Origin: Sulfurimicrobium sp963779055
GTDB lineage: Bacteria > Pseudomonadota > Gammaproteobacteria > Burkholderiales > Sulfuricellaceae
Length of the DNA: 64,000 nucleotides
Direction: 5' to 3'
Assembly (NCBI GenBank): GCA_963779055.1
Contig: CAVZWN010000004.1
Coordinates: 248,001 to 312,000 of the forward strand
This document shows positions 43,952-53,985 of this stretch, in pieces. Every line of letters begins with the position of its first letter. Positions within the stretch are counted from its first letter, which is position 1. The notes beneath the pieces are model-generated. The model was not told the origin of the DNA, did no database searches, and saw only the letters and a program-made list of their open reading frames with translations. A program made the position numbers and the translations under genes.

Positions 43952-46190
43952 TCAGGCCGAAGCCGAAATACGTTTTTGTCCGCCCTGAGACAGGCGCTGC
44001 ATGTCACTGCTCGCCACTTCCTGCACCAGGGCCGGCACATCGAGGATCAGCGCCACTTCGCCGCTGCCGAGGATGGTCGAGCCGCCGATGCCGCGCAGAT
44101 GGCTGAACAGGTTCCCCAGCGGCTTGATGACGGTCTGGAATTCGCCCAGCAGCTGGTCGACCACGATGCCGGCCTTCTGCCCGCCGTACTGACGACCACG
44201 ACGTTTTCGCGCTCGGCCGGCGTCGCCCTCGACGTCGAAGAAGTTGCGCAGGCGCAGGAAGGGCAGCACCTCGCCACGCAGGTTGAGCAGCGCTGCCGCG
44301 CGTCGAGCCGGCCTGCAAGTTCGAGGCACTCGACCACCAGGTCGAGCGGAATCACGAACGACGAACCGCCCACGCCCACCAGGAAACCGTCGATGATCGC
44401 CAGCGTCAGCGGCAGGCGGATGGTGATGGTGGAGCCCTCGCCCTGCGCGCTATCGATACGTCGACCGTGCCGCGCAGCGCCTCGATGTTGCGTCGTACCA
44501 CGTCCATGCCGACACCGCGACCGGAGAGGTTGGTGACCTTCTCGGCGGTGGAGAAGCCGGGCTCGAAGATCAGGTTGACGATTTCCTGGTCGGTGAGACT
44601 GATCGGGGCCGACGAGTGCCGCGCTCGATGCGCCTTGGCCAGGATCTTGTCGCGGTGCAGGCCGCCGCCGTCGTCGCCTGACCTCGATCACGATGCTGCC
44701 GGACTCGTGGTAGGCATTGAGCTCGACCGGGCCCTTGGCGGATTTGCCGGCGGCCGCGCGCACGTCGGCCGACTCGATGCCGTGGTCCATGGCGTTGCGC
44801 ACCAGGTGCATCAGCGGATCGCCGATTTTTTCGACCACGGACTTGTCGAGTTCGGTTTCCGCCGCCGGTGATCGACAAGCTCGATTTCCTTGCCGAGCTC
44901 CTTGGAGACATCGCGCACCACGCGGTGGAAGCGGGTGAAGGTCTCGCCGATCTGCACCATGCGCAGTTGCAGGGCCGAGTCACGGATGCTCTCCACCAGC
45001 CGCGACAGGATGGAAGTGGCTTCAACCAGCGCCGTCTGCGTGCTCTGCTGCGCCAGCAGGTTGGCGGAGGCGCCGGCGATGACCAGTTCGCCGACCAGAT
45101 CGATGAGTTGATCGAGCTTGTCGGCATGCACGCGGATATATCGGCTCTCCTGCGCCTTGCTGTCGCGCCCCTGCTTCTGCTTGCCGAGGGCGGCATCCAC
45201 CAGTTCCCGCTGCACCACGCCCTGCTCGACCAGCAGCTCTCCGAGCGGCGGAACCGCCTCTGCGGGCATGTCGCCTGAGCCTGTTTCAGAACCGGCCTGA
45301 CGCATGACCTGGCACATCAGTACTTCGTCCAGCTCCTTCTGAGTCACCGCGCCGGTTTTAATCAGGATTTCACCAAGACGCGCATTGTCTTCGGGTAATT
45401 CGCTGATGAGCTGGACGTATTCTGCAACCATGCTGTGGGGCGGGAGGATGCGCAGATTGCAGTCGTCGCGCACAAACTCGAACACGCCCTCGATGGTGGC
45501 CTTGTCGGCATCGCTCCTGAAATCCAGCTCGAAACCGAGATAACTGCACTCCGGGTCCATTTCATCTGCCGCAGGCATGGCATCGGGGAGCGTGACCACG
45601 CTGACGATTTCACCCAGGGTGGCGAGATAACGAATGAAGGAAAGCGGGTCCATGCCGTTCTTCAACACGTCCTGCCCGAAGCGCAGCGAAATATGCCAGG
45701 TATCGCTTTCCACCAGCCCGCCGCCACAGGAATGCACCGGCGCATCCTGCTCCACCGCCATTGCGGTCTGAGCGCGAGGCTCGCTGTTGCCGGGCTGAGC
45801 GCCAAGATAAGCGCGCAGACTCTGCAGCAGCATTTCTCCATTGGCCAGGGTTTCCGCTTCAGGATCGCCCCCCTGTGCTGCGACCTGCTCCACCAGATCA
45901 CCGATATGATCCCCGGCGGAGAGCAAAACCGCGATCAGGTCGCTATCGACGGCGATCTCGCCGTTGCGCACCTTGTCGAGCACGTTCTCGGCCACATGGG
46001 TAAAGGCGACAATCGGCTCCAGCCCGAACAGCCCGGCCGAGCCCTTGATGGTGTGCGCGGCGCGAAATACGGCCCCGACCGCTTCCTTGTCATCCGGCTC
46101 AGTCTCCAGATTGAGCAGCGCCTCCTCCATCGCCTGCAACAGCTCGCGGGCTTCGATGAGGAAGGTTTGCAGGGCTTGATCCATGTTCAT
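43952..46190 (-). CDS. cheA: Chemotaxis histidine kinase CheA, 3' half multiply frameshifted
   Basis: Hpt domain with phospho-acceptor His46 (FRAAHTIKGSAGLFGLE), a central region with WHISLRFGQDVLKNGMDPLS that may serve as P2, dimerisation helix (YIRVHADKLDQLIDLVGELV), HATPase (LMHLVRNAMDHGIES, GRGVGMDVVRRNIEALRG) and a CheW-like C-terminus (LLNLRGEVLPFLRLRNFF, KAGIVVDQLLGEF). The first ~440 codons are intact. From ~44870 down the frame changes at about 44870, 44858, 44681, 44640, 44457, 44310 and 44195. The rebuilt protein is normal. Start is ATG at 46190 or 46184. Confidence 0.88.
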
Positions 46191-46206
46191 CTCTAAAACC
46201 TCAGTT

Positions 46207-46327
46207 AGCCACAGAGAACACAGAGGAGAGCAAGCGGTTACAGAAGTGATCATGTTCACCCATCGGATGAGAGATCAAAGGTACAGAAACCCGCTTTTTC
46301 TCTGTGTTCTCTGTGATCTCTGTGGCT
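46207..46327. repeat. Low-complexity inverted repeat (ACAGAGAAC units) upstream of cheA
   Basis: Left arm AGCCACAGAGAACACAGAG and right arm TTCTCTGTGATCTCTGTGGC are inverted across ~70 bp. The same style of element, with CGGAGAACA units, is at 49580-49708. It lies between the STAS gene and cheA. Confidence 0.7.
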
Positions 46328-46365
46328 TCAAATAATGCGCTTTTCAGCTTCATCAGATTTCCCCT

Positions 46366-46677
46366 TTAACCCTGAATCACCACGGGGTCGCCAAAATAGG
46401 CCGCCATATTGAGCAGATCCATCACTTCCAGCGAGGCCGGGCTATGCTCCACCAGACGCAACGGGCGGCCCAGACGTGCGGCCTCGCGCTTGGCCAGCAC
46501 CAGCAACTGGAAACCGGCAGTATCCATCTCGCTCACATCCGCCAGACTGACCTCCATCTCAGCGCAGTCATGTAGGTACTGCATCAGGCACTGCTTGAGT
46601 TCCAGCGCCTGATAGATGGTCATCTCGCCTTCCACGCGAACGCGGTAAATCCCGTTTTCAACCTGTTGCGAAATCAT
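46366..46677 (-). CDS. STAS-domain protein (anti-sigma-factor-antagonist-like)
   Basis: 103 aa from the ATG at 46677 with AAAGGAG upstream. It has the STAS fold: RVRVEGEMTIYQALELKQCL, the conserved loop VSEMDTAGFQLLVLA with Asp-Thr at the usual phosphorylatable Ser/Thr position, and LLNMAAYFGDPV. A lone STAS gene next to cheA is common in large chemotaxis loci, where the role is not established. Confidence 0.9.
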   Translation of the reverse strand: MISQQVENGIYRVRVEGEMTIYQALELKQCLMQYLHDCAEMEVSLADVSEMDTAGFQLLVLAKREAARLGRPLRLVEHSPASLEVMDLLNMAAYFGDPVVIQG

Positions 46678-46683
46678 AAAAGG

Positions 46684-46745
46684 CTCCTTTGGAGCGAGTG
46701 AGCAGGAAGCGGTAAACAGCTCACAGCTCACTGCTCACCATTCAC
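46684..46745. repeat. Low-complexity repeat of GTGAGCAG / CTGCTCAC words
   Basis: GAGCGAGTGAGCAGGAAGCGGT faces CAGCTCACTGCTCACC and ATTCACCGCT in the gap between cheY and the STAS gene. It is similar in style to the other short-word inverted repeats of the window. Confidence 0.5.
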
Positions 46746-46756
46746 CGCTAACTAAA

Positions 46757-47125
46757 TCACGGCATGATCAGCTTCGATACCGCTGCCAGCATCTGAGCCG
46801 GCTGGAATGGCTTCACCATCCACGCCTTGGCGCCTGCCGCCTGACCGCTGGCCTTCTTGTCCTCGCCCGCTTCGGTGGTGAGCATGATGATCGGGGTGAA
46901 TTTGTAGCTGGGCTGCGTCTTCACGTTCTTGACGAAGGTGAAGCCGTCCATGTTGGGCATATTCACGTCGCTGATGATGAGGTGAATTTTCTGGCCGTTG
47001 AGCTTGGTCAGGCCGTCCTTGCCGTCACACGCCTCGATGACCTCGTATCCCGCGCCACGCAGCGCGATGCTGACCACCTGCCGCAGCGAGGCGGAGTCGT
47101 CGACGATCAAAATAGTCTTGGCCAT
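46757..47125 (-). CDS. cheY: Chemotaxis response regulator CheY
   Basis: 122 aa single receiver domain. Acid pocket Asp9 and Asp10, phospho-acceptor Asp53 (LIISDVNMPNMDG), Thr83/84 (IIMLTTEAGE) and Lys105 (WMVKPFQ) are all present. Phospho-CheY binds the flagellar switch. It lies between the soluble receptor and the STAS gene. No cheZ or cheX phosphatase is seen here. Confidence 0.96.
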   Translation of the reverse strand: MAKTILIVDDSASLRQVVSIALRGAGYEVIEACDGKDGLTKLNGQKIHLIISDVNMPNMDGFTFVKNVKTQPSYKFTPIIMLTTEAGEDKKASGQAAGAKAWMVKPFQPAQMLAAVSKLIMP

Positions 47126-47137
47126 ATTGTTCTCCTG

Positions 47138-48340
47138 CTAAAAAAAGGTGATTTCCGCGGCTTCCGCCTGCGCGCTGGCCTTGCTCCCCTGATGGATGGA
47201 ACGCTGCTCGCTGGTGGTATAGGTCCGTTCCATTTCCTTCAGCCAGACGGCGACTTCCATCGGCTGTGCCTGACCATTGCCGTCACGGTCCTGCTGGTAA
47301 CGGGAAAGCTCCTGATGCAGTTCGTCCAGATTGGCGCGCACATGCGCCAGAATCTGGCTCACGCGATCCTGGAACTGGAGCGCCACCAGCGCATCGGCGA
47401 TTTCGCTGTGAATCCCGGCGCTCTCCTTGCGCAGTACATCGGCGGAATCGGCCAGTTGCGTGGCAAGGCCATTGAAACGGGCCAGGACGCCCTCGATGGT
47501 CTGTTCAGAAGAGGCCACCGCTTCCTGATCGTGTGCCGCTGAACTTTCCGCCGCGCTGGAAACGGACTCGATCGCCGCATTGATGATTTCCACCTTGTCC
47601 GCCATTCGCTGGCCGGTTTCGGAGGACAGGCTGGAGAGCTTGCGCACCTCGTCCGCCACCACGGCAAACCCGCGCCCTGCCTCGCCTGCGCGGGCCGCCT
47701 CGATCGCCGCATTGAGCGCCAGCAGATTGGTCTGGGCAGCGATAGCCGCGACACCTGCCGCCATGCTTTTCAGCTCCTCGTTATAGCCGGTCAGGCCGCG
47801 CACCGAAGTCAGCATCTCGCTGCGGCTGACCAGGGCGGATTTGAGATATTTGATCACTGTCGCCAGTTCGCGCTCGCTGTGATGCAGCACCTCGACCGCC
47901 CCGCCGCCATCCTCGTCGGCTGCAGGATGAGAAGCCGATACCGCCGCTTCCAGATTGCTCACGATGCCGGAAAAACGCCCGGTAAGATCCGTGATCGCCT
48001 CCTCGGACTGGCTGCGCGCAATTTCTACCTGTTTTGCCAGGATCGGCAGCACCTCGCCGCATACCTGCTCCAGACCTTTCACCTGTTGCCGCACGGTAAT
48101 TTCCTGCTGCCTCTGTCCGGCATCGAGACGGGTTTCCTCCATCAGAGAAGCCACGCTGGAGCGGTTCTGGCGATTCGACCACCAGCCCAGCACGCCGCCC
48201 AACCCCATCAAAATTGCCGCCCCGCCCTGGCTAGCAAGATTTGCTTCTCCACTGCCAAGCAAAGCGGCTCCGCCCGCTACGCCAACCAGCAGCGGAGCGC
48301 CCCAGAGCCATCCGGCACCTTGTGTTGTTTTGTTCTCCAT
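47138..48340 (-). CDS. Methyl-accepting chemotaxis protein with short membrane anchor
   Basis: 400 aa. A short N-terminal hydrophobic stretch (~12-52, glycine-rich) may form one hairpin in the membrane; no periplasmic or PAS sensor is visible. A helical region follows, then the signalling tip NLLALNAAIEAARAGEAGRG near residue 200. The C-terminal part (DRVSQILAHVRANLDELHQE) is typical of short receptors linked to cheY. It ends EITFF. It is 12 bp upstream of cheY. Confidence 0.9.
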   Translation of the reverse strand: MENKTTQGAGWLWGAPLLVGVAGGAALLGSGEANLASQGGAAILMGLGGVLGWWSNRQNRSSVASLMEETRLDAGQRQQEITVRQQVKGLEQVCGEVLPILAKQVEIARSQSEEAITDLTGRFSGIVSNLEAAVSASHPAADEDGGGAVEVLHHSERELATVIKYLKSALVSRSEMLTSVRGLTGYNEELKSMAAGVAAIAAQTNLLALNAAIEAARAGEAGRGFAVVADEVRKLSSLSSETGQRMADKVEIINAAIESVSSAAESSAAHDQEAVASSEQTIEGVLARFNGLATQLADSADVLRKESAGIHSEIADALVALQFQDRVSQILAHVRANLDELHQELSRYQQDRDGNGQAQPMEVAVWLKEMERTYTTSEQRSIHQGSKASAQAEAAEITFF

Positions 48341-48349
48341 GGCTCTCTT

Positions 48350-48761
48350 TCAGGCAGCAACGTCAAATTGGAAGGGATTACCCGTTTTCGCCAGCCCGCA
48401 CAGTAATTCCTGCACTTTGTGGAATTCGGTTGTCTTGTCGAAAAACCAGTCCGCGCCCTGGCTGGCGCATTGCTCCCGGTACATGGCCGAGGTGCAGTCG
48501 CACAGCATGAGGATCCGGGTCAGCGGGTATCTGCGCTTGATAAACTGCAGCACCCCGAGGCCGCAGCCATCGGCAAGCTGGATATCAATAATCAGCACCT
48601 GTGGTGGAACATGCCCCTGCGCACAGTCGAGAAACCGCTCGATCGCGCTGCTCGGCATCCCCGGCCATGCCAGCCAGTTCAATGCCATCTGTCTCGGCAA
48701 TCAACTCCTGCAGGGCTTCGCACACGCTGTCCGCACTCTCTGCCAAAAATATGCTGGTCAT
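48350..48761 (-). CDS. Receiver-like response regulator, frameshifted
   Basis: Two overlapping frames rebuild one ~136 aa receiver: MTSIFLAESADSVCEALQEL, then AIERFLDCAQGHVPPQVLI and IDIQLADGCGLGVLQF, with the phospho-acceptor Asp in IDIQLAD and the C-terminal Lys in WFFDKT. The acid pocket is reduced to AES instead of DD. One extra base near 48647 explains the break. It is the first gene of the chemotaxis unit, 9 bp before the soluble receptor. Confidence 0.75.
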
Positions 48762-48926
48762 TTTCCCCACCCCTTCCATGAGACGTTGCAACATTTTTGT
48801 TACGGTTTCATGTTGCCGGGGAAAAAGGCCGGAGAATATCGGGGGAACGCGGATAATCGGATAGGTAATAGAAGACGGGGCTTGTAGGACAAACGTCTAC
48901 ACGCAATAGGACAACATCGAGAAACG

Positions 48927-49562
48927 TCAGGCCAGCTGGTGCGTAATGGCGTAGTGAGTCAGTTCGGCATTGTTTTTCAGGCGCATCTTGCCCAGGATAC
49001 GGCTGCGGTAAGTGCTGATGGTCTTGACGGAGAGGTTCATCTCCTCGGCGATGCCGGACACGGTTTTCCCCGAGGCAAGCTGGAGCAGTATCTGGTATTC
49101 CCGGTCCGAGAGGCCGGCATGGAGTGATGCGCCGTTGCCGCCCCCGACCTCCTCGGCGAGCATTTCGGCCACGCTGGGGCTGATGTACCTCTTGCCCGAT
49201 GCAACCCGGCTGATTGCATCCACCAGCGCCTGCGGCGCGCTTTCCTTGGTCATGTAACCGGCCGCGCCGGCACGGATCAGGCGCACTGCGTATTGTTCTT
49301 CTGGATACATGCTGAGGATCAGCACCGGCAGCCGTGGCATTTCATCCCGGATCATTTTCAGGGCATCGATGCCGTTCTTGCCCGGCATGGAAATATCCAG
49401 CAGGGCCACATCGATGCCATCCGCCAGGTCGCGCACTTTCTGCACGGCTTCCGCACCAGTCTGCGCCTCGGCCACCACCGTCATGCAGCCGGAATCGGCC
49501 AGAATCTGCTTCAATCCCTGGCGCACGATGGCATGATCGTCAGCAATCAGCACCCGGATCAT
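48927..49562 (-). CDS. NarL/FixJ-family response regulator
   Basis: 211 aa from the ATG at 49562. Receiver with Asp8-Asp9 and phospho-acceptor Asp56 (VALLDISMPGKNG), TKESAPQALVDAI, then a LuxR-type helix-turn-helix from ~145 (LSDREYQILLQLASGKTVSG, IAEEMNLSVKTISTYRSRIL). The partner is most likely the HisKA_3 kinase encoded just upstream at 49726. An in-frame extension to 49643 arises from the repeat and is rejected. Confidence 0.95.
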   Translation of the reverse strand: MIRVLIADDHAIVRQGLKQILADSGCMTVVAEAQTGAEAVQKVRDLADGIDVALLDISMPGKNGIDALKMIRDEMPRLPVLILSMYPEEQYAVRLIRAGAAGYMTKESAPQALVDAISRVASGKRYISPSVAEMLAEEVGGGNGASLHAGLSDREYQILLQLASGKTVSGIAEEMNLSVKTISTYRSRILGKMRLKNNAELTHYAITHQLA

Positions 49563-49579
49563 TTTAAAAGCCCTGATTG

Positions 49580-49708
49580 AACCACGGAGAACACGGAGGG
49601 CACAGAGAAATACGGTCCAGTCCCATGGATGGCCCCACCCCAATAGCGAATACCAAACAACATGCAGTCCATTATTTTTCCTCCGTGTTCTCCGTGTTCT
49701 CCGTGGTT
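49580..49708. repeat. Low-complexity inverted repeat (CGGAGAACA units)
   Basis: Left arm AACCACGGAGAACACGGAGG and right arm with TTCTCCGTGTTCTCCGTGGTT are inverted around ~79 bp, between the NarX-like kinase and its regulator. The 20 bp ends match perfectly. Confidence 0.8.
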
Positions 49709-49725
49709 AATTGCTTTTTTCAGGA

Positions 49726-52700
49726 TCATGCCGCCGCCCCCGCCATGGCCAGCGGGATACGCACGCTGATCGCCACCCCCTCGCCGGGCGCACTGCCGAT
49801 TTCCACCGATCCGCCCAGGGAGCGAGCCCGTTCCATCATGCCGCGTAGACCATGGGATGTGGGTTGCATGATTGCGCCTTCCGGGATGCCGATACCGTTG
49901 TCGAAAACTTCCAGCGCGATCTTATCATGCTCCCGCCACACGTCGACCTGCACCAGGCTGGCTCTGGAATAGCGCGCCACATTGGTGAGCGCTTCCTGAT
50001 AAATGCGAAACAGGGCAATGCGTATCTCATCCGTCAGATCAACTTCTTCGCCGTGCATCGCCACCTTGCATTGAATGTTGTAGCGCTTGCTGAATTCGGA
50101 CGCCTGCCACTGCATTGCGGCCAGCAGACCGAGGTCGTCCAGCACTGTCGGACGCAATTCTGTCACGATGCGGCGAATGGCATGAACCGACGTATCCACC
50201 ACCCCGGACATGGATTCCACCTTGTCCCGTGCAAGGTCCAGCTCCGTCGGCAGCTTGCGCAGCAGCCAGTAAATATCCATCTTCAGCGCGGTGAGATTGC
50301 CGCCCAGTTCATCGTGAATTTCACGCGCGATGCTGGCCTTTTCTTCCTCGCGCACGATCTGGAGGTGATTGGAAAGCTCGCGCAACTGTTCACGCGAGTC
50401 ACGGATTTCCTGCTCGATCTGTTTGCGTTCGGTAATATCCTGCACCAGGCCGAACATGCGCACCCCCTTGCCGTCCGCATTGAATTCAACTTCCCCCTCG
50501 CTATGCAGCGTCAGTTCGACCCCGCCACCGGTAAGAATACGAAAATCCACGCTATAACTCACCTCGCCCGCCAGCGCTGCAATCATGTTTTTTTCCACCA
50601 GCTCCCGGTCATCAGGATGGACATAGCGCAGGAAGCGCTCCCGGGTAAAAACCACATCGGGGCTCACATCAAAAATCCGGTACAGCTCATCCGAACAGAG
50701 AATACGGTCATTCACAACATCCCAATCCCAGTTACCAAGCCGCGCCATCTGCTGCGCCCTGGCAAGCCGCGCCTGGCTCTCCCGCACCGCATTCTCGAAG
50801 CGCTTGCGTTCGGTGACATCCCGGTCTATGCCCTGATACCCCCTGAACACACCCTGCTCATCAAAAATGGGGGTGCCGCTGGTTTCCATCACAACGGGCG
50901 TCCCATCGCGGTGAAGATTGATGTTTTCCAGCATGTGAATGGGGCTGCGGCTTGCGGCAATCTCTGAAAAAGCTGCGCCTACTCTTTCCGCCTCCTCCGG
51001 CACCATCAGGTCGAATGGCGTTTTGCCCAGGACTTCATGAGGCTCATAGCCCAGCATTTCGCGCACCCTGGGGCTGGAATAGGTATAGGCCCCGTGTTCA
51101 TTCACTTCCCAGACCCAGTCGTGGATGGATTCCACCAGAGTGCGGTATCTGTTCTCGCTGGCGCGCAGGGCATTTTCAGCCGCCTTGCGCGCCGTAATAT
51201 CGAACACATAGCAGGCTACGCCGATTTCCTGCCCGGCAGCATCCCTGAGCAGGGTCAGGGAAAAATGCGCGGTAAAGATTTTTCCCGACTTTTTTTGTAG
51301 CGGGATTTCCAGCGTCCCCCTGCCTGCCCGCATGAGCACGAGGAAAACCGTGCTGTAAAAATCTGCCTCTGCCCCCGCTGGCGCGATGAAACGCACTGGC
51401 TGCCCGACTGCCTCTTCATGGGAATAGCCGAACAATTGCCTGGCACCCTTGTTCCAGCTCACCAGCGTCCCATCAAGATCGGTCGAAAACACCGCGTCAT
51501 GAATCTGATGGATGATCTCGGCCTGCTGGGACATGACACCCTCCGCCAGCTTGCGCCCGGAAATATCCTCGATCACGGCAATAAAATTCCTGGGCTCGCC
51601 AGACGACTCGCGTATCAGCGAACCGGTCAGGTTAATCCACACCAACGTGCCGTTCTTGTGGATATAGCGTTTCTCCATCTGGTAAGACTGGATTTCACCG
51701 GCCAGCAAGTGGTGCGCCATATCCAGGTCGGCTTCCAGATCATCTGCATGGGTGATGTCCTGAAAAGTGCGCGCCATCAGCTCTTCCTGGGAATAACCGA
51801 CGATGTCACAGAGTTTGCGGTTGACCTGCATGAAGCGCCCATCCGGTGCGACATGCGCCATGCCCACGGCTGCCTGTTCGAAAGTGCCACGGAAGCGGTC
51901 TTCGCTTTTGAGCAATGCCTGTTTTGCCAGCTTGCTCTGGGTAATATCAACCCGCACCGAAATGAATCTGGATATGGCCCCATCCGGCCCGATCACCGGC
52001 GTAATGGTGGTCAGGAGCCAGAACAGGTCTCCGCTTTTGCCACGATTGCAAATCTCGCCCTGCCAGGTTTCGCCGCGCCTGAGGGTAGACCACAGATCAT
52101 CAAAAAATGTGCTCGAATGGGTGCCCGCGTTGAGAAAGCGATGATCGTGACCGATCACTTCATCGCGGCTGTAGCCGCTGACTTCACAGAACTTGTCGTT
52201 GACGTAAATGATCACGCCACTGGTGTCCGACTCGACCACGATCACGGCATTGTCGACTGCGCGCCGCTGCTCTGAAAGAGAAAGCAGCAAGCCGCCCACT
52301 TGCGCCACAGACTGGTTGAGCATCTCTGCCATGGCCCGGATTTCAGGCACGTAACCCGGCGAGCTCACAACGCGTACGGAATAATCGCCGTCCATGAAGC
52401 GACGCCCGGCAGCGTTGATGATTCCCAGTGGCCGCAGCCAGCGCGCCAGAAAAACGAAGAGCACCAGCATCAACAGCATCAGCGATATGCCCAATTGCCA
52501 CAACTGGCTGCGAGCCTCACGCCACAACCGGTTTTCCAGCAGCGCTCCGCTGAAACGGACCTGGATCTCGCCATAATGCATGCCGCCATACGCTTCCAGC
52601 GCACGCACCTGCACCAGCGGGTGGATAGTGAAAAAATGCCGGAACCAGGCCGGGGCAAGTGCCTCCGGCGCGGATCCGTGCGCTTCCACGCGCACGCCGG

Positions 52701-52974
52701 AACGGTCACGCCATTCAATGTGCCCGATCAGCGGATTCCGGCTGTATTCCTCGATCTTTCCGGCATTGGCAGGACTGCCTATCAGCCCTCCTGCCATCAT
52801 TTCCATAAGATTTCCCGCCTCGCGGGCCATATCTGTCCGGTATTCAGCCACCTCGTACCGCAACTGAAAAACATGCTGAGCCACGCCGGCCAGTACCAGA
52901 ACCGGTGTCAGCAAAACCAGTAAACGCGCGCGCAGACCAAGGCTACACCAAAAAGTTTTACCAATTTCATACAT
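49726..52974 (-). CDS. Multi-PAS membrane histidine kinase, NarX/DegS-type (HisKA_3)
   Basis: 1082 aa from the ATG at 52974. TM1 (~12-33), periplasmic domain to ~165, TM2 (~172-192), a HAMP (RRFMDGDYSVRV), then five PAS/PAC domains (~250-840; GYSRDEVIGHDHRF, VGYSQEELMARTF, FGYSHEEAVGQPV, LGYEPHEVLGKTP, RIFDVSPDVVFTR). The transmitter has the H-box REIHDELGGNLTALKMD and a HATPase with GLRGMMERARSLGGSV. Such kinases pair with NarL-type regulators, here 48927. A TTG at 53010 is a less likely start. Confidence 0.94.
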   Translation of the reverse strand: MYEIGKTFWCSLGLRARLLVLLTPVLVLAGVAQHVFQLRYEVAEYRTDMAREAGNLMEMMAGGLIGSPANAGKIEEYSRNPLIGHIEWRDRSGVRVEAHGSAPEALAPAWFRHFFTIHPLVQVRALEAYGGMHYGEIQVRFSGALLENRLWREARSQLWQLGISLMLLMLVLFVFLARWLRPLGIINAAGRRFMDGDYSVRVVSSPGYVPEIRAMAEMLNQSVAQVGGLLLSLSEQRRAVDNAVIVVESDTSGVIIYVNDKFCEVSGYSRDEVIGHDHRFLNAGTHSSTFFDDLWSTLRRGETWQGEICNRGKSGDLFWLLTTITPVIGPDGAISRFISVRVDITQSKLAKQALLKSEDRFRGTFEQAAVGMAHVAPDGRFMQVNRKLCDIVGYSQEELMARTFQDITHADDLEADLDMAHHLLAGEIQSYQMEKRYIHKNGTLVWINLTGSLIRESSGEPRNFIAVIEDISGRKLAEGVMSQQAEIIHQIHDAVFSTDLDGTLVSWNKGARQLFGYSHEEAVGQPVRFIAPAGAEADFYSTVFLVLMRAGRGTLEIPLQKKSGKIFTAHFSLTLLRDAAGQEIGVACYVFDITARKAAENALRASENRYRTLVESIHDWVWEVNEHGAYTYSSPRVREMLGYEPHEVLGKTPFDLMVPEEAERVGAAFSEIAASRSPIHMLENINLHRDGTPVVMETSGTPIFDEQGVFRGYQGIDRDVTERKRFENAVRESQARLARAQQMARLGNWDWDVVNDRILCSDELYRIFDVSPDVVFTRERFLRYVHPDDRELVEKNMIAALAGEVSYSVDFRILTGGGVELTLHSEGEVEFNADGKGVRMFGLVQDITERKQIEQEIRDSREQLRELSNHLQIVREEEKASIAREIHDELGGNLTALKMDIYWLLRKLPTELDLARDKVESMSGVVDTSVHAIRRIVTELRPTVLDDLGLLAAMQWQASEFSKRYNIQCKVAMHGEEVDLTDEIRIALFRIYQEALTNVARYSRASLVQVDVWREHDKIALEVFDNGIGIPEGAIMQPTSHGLRGMMERARSLGGSVEIGSAPGEGVAISVRIPLAMAGAAA

Positions 52975-53030
52975 CTCGTTTACATTACTGAAGCAACCAC
53001 CTCCCGGCAAGTGCTTTCCACGGTCAATTA

Positions 53031-53057
53031 TTGCATGGTTAAATAACTACCTATAAT
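53031..53057 (+). promoter_or_regulatory. Possible promoter for the plus-strand signalling block
   Basis: TTGCAT and a perfect TATAAT are separated by 15 bp in an AT-rich divergent gap of ~240 bp, 160 bp upstream of the regulator at 53217. The short spacer makes this uncertain. Confidence 0.3.
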
Positions 53058-53216
53058 TAAGCGACGGCATTAAAACATGCAGAATCATAAAATCATCCTG
53101 TATTGTGGCCGGCAACCCGGAAAGCGGGGAGTTATGGCAGTGTCAGATACGCACCACGTTGCAAAATCAAATATTCAGTCGCAGAAAATTTTATTTAGCT
53201 GGGATAAAAACTGAAC

Positions 53217-53984
53217 ATGGAACGCACGATTCTGCTGGTAGACGATGAAGCCAATATCCTTTCTGCCCTGGCACGTTTATTGCGCCCGCAGGGTTATCGC
53301 ATTCTGCGTGCCGGCAGCGGGAGGGAAGGCCTGGAATTGCTGGCGCAGAATGAAGTCGGGGTGATTATTTCCGACCAGCGCATGCCGGAAATGACCGGGG
53401 TGGAGTTTCTCAGCCAGGTGAAAGGGCTCTATCCGGACACGGTGCGCATCGTATTGTCTGGCTATACCGAGCTGACTTCGATTACGGATGCCATCAATCG
53501 CGGAGCGATCTACAAATTCCTCACCAAGCCCTGGGAGGATGACCTGTTGCGCGCCAATATCGAAGAAGCTTTTCAGCGCTACGAAATGAAGCGTGAGAAT
53601 GACCGTCTCAACCATGAACTGGAGAAACGGGTTGACGACAAAACGCGCGAACTGACGCGTAGCATCAAGGTGCTGCAGGTTTCGCAGGAAGTGCTGGAAG
53701 CCCTGCCGGTAGCGGTAATCGGCATCGATAACGATGGCATCATCGCGGTGGCCAATTCCATGGCCCATGTCCTGCTTGGCTGCGGCGGGGATCGCCCCTT
53801 GCTGGGAGAACAGGGGCAGGATCTGCTTCCTCCCGAATTGCTGGCTTGCCGCGGAGATGCCCTCGTGACCCTGCCGGATGGTACTCGCGTCCACTGCTGG
53901 CAAACCACGATGGGGCGCCTGTCTTTTTCGCAGGGTACGGTGCTGGTTCTTGCTCCATCGCAGAATATTGATACAGGCTCGTAA
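53217..53984 (+). CDS. REC-PAS response regulator (RpfG-like receiver)
   Basis: 255 aa. Receiver with Asp9-Asp10 and phospho-acceptor Asp53 (VGVIISDQRMPEMTGVEF), followed by YKFLTKPWEDDLLRANIEEA, the signature of receivers found in front of HD-GYP or GGDEF outputs. A coiled coil (~125-150) leads to a PAS-like domain (VLEALPVAVIGIDNDGIIAV). There is no output enzyme, so it probably signals to a partner. The HDOD gene starts one base after its stop. Confidence 0.88.
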   Translation: MERTILLVDDEANILSALARLLRPQGYRILRAGSGREGLELLAQNEVGVIISDQRMPEMTGVEFLSQVKGLYPDTVRIVLSGYTELTSITDAINRGAIYKFLTKPWEDDLLRANIEEAFQRYEMKRENDRLNHELEKRVDDKTRELTRSIKVLQVSQEVLEALPVAVIGIDNDGIIAVANSMAHVLLGCGGDRPLLGEQGQDLLPPELLACRGDALVTLPDGTRVHCWQTTMGRLSFSQGTVLVLAPSQNIDTGS

Positions 53985-53985
53985 C

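Noticed and set aside
48762..48926. Possible sigma28 promoter for the chemotaxis unit
   Set aside because: CCGATTATC and CCCGATATTC resemble the -10 element, but no TAAA box lies at the proper distance.
51418..52275. 285 aa plus-strand ORF inside the multi-PAS kinase
   Set aside because: Antisense to conserved PAS domains; no start signal or domain.
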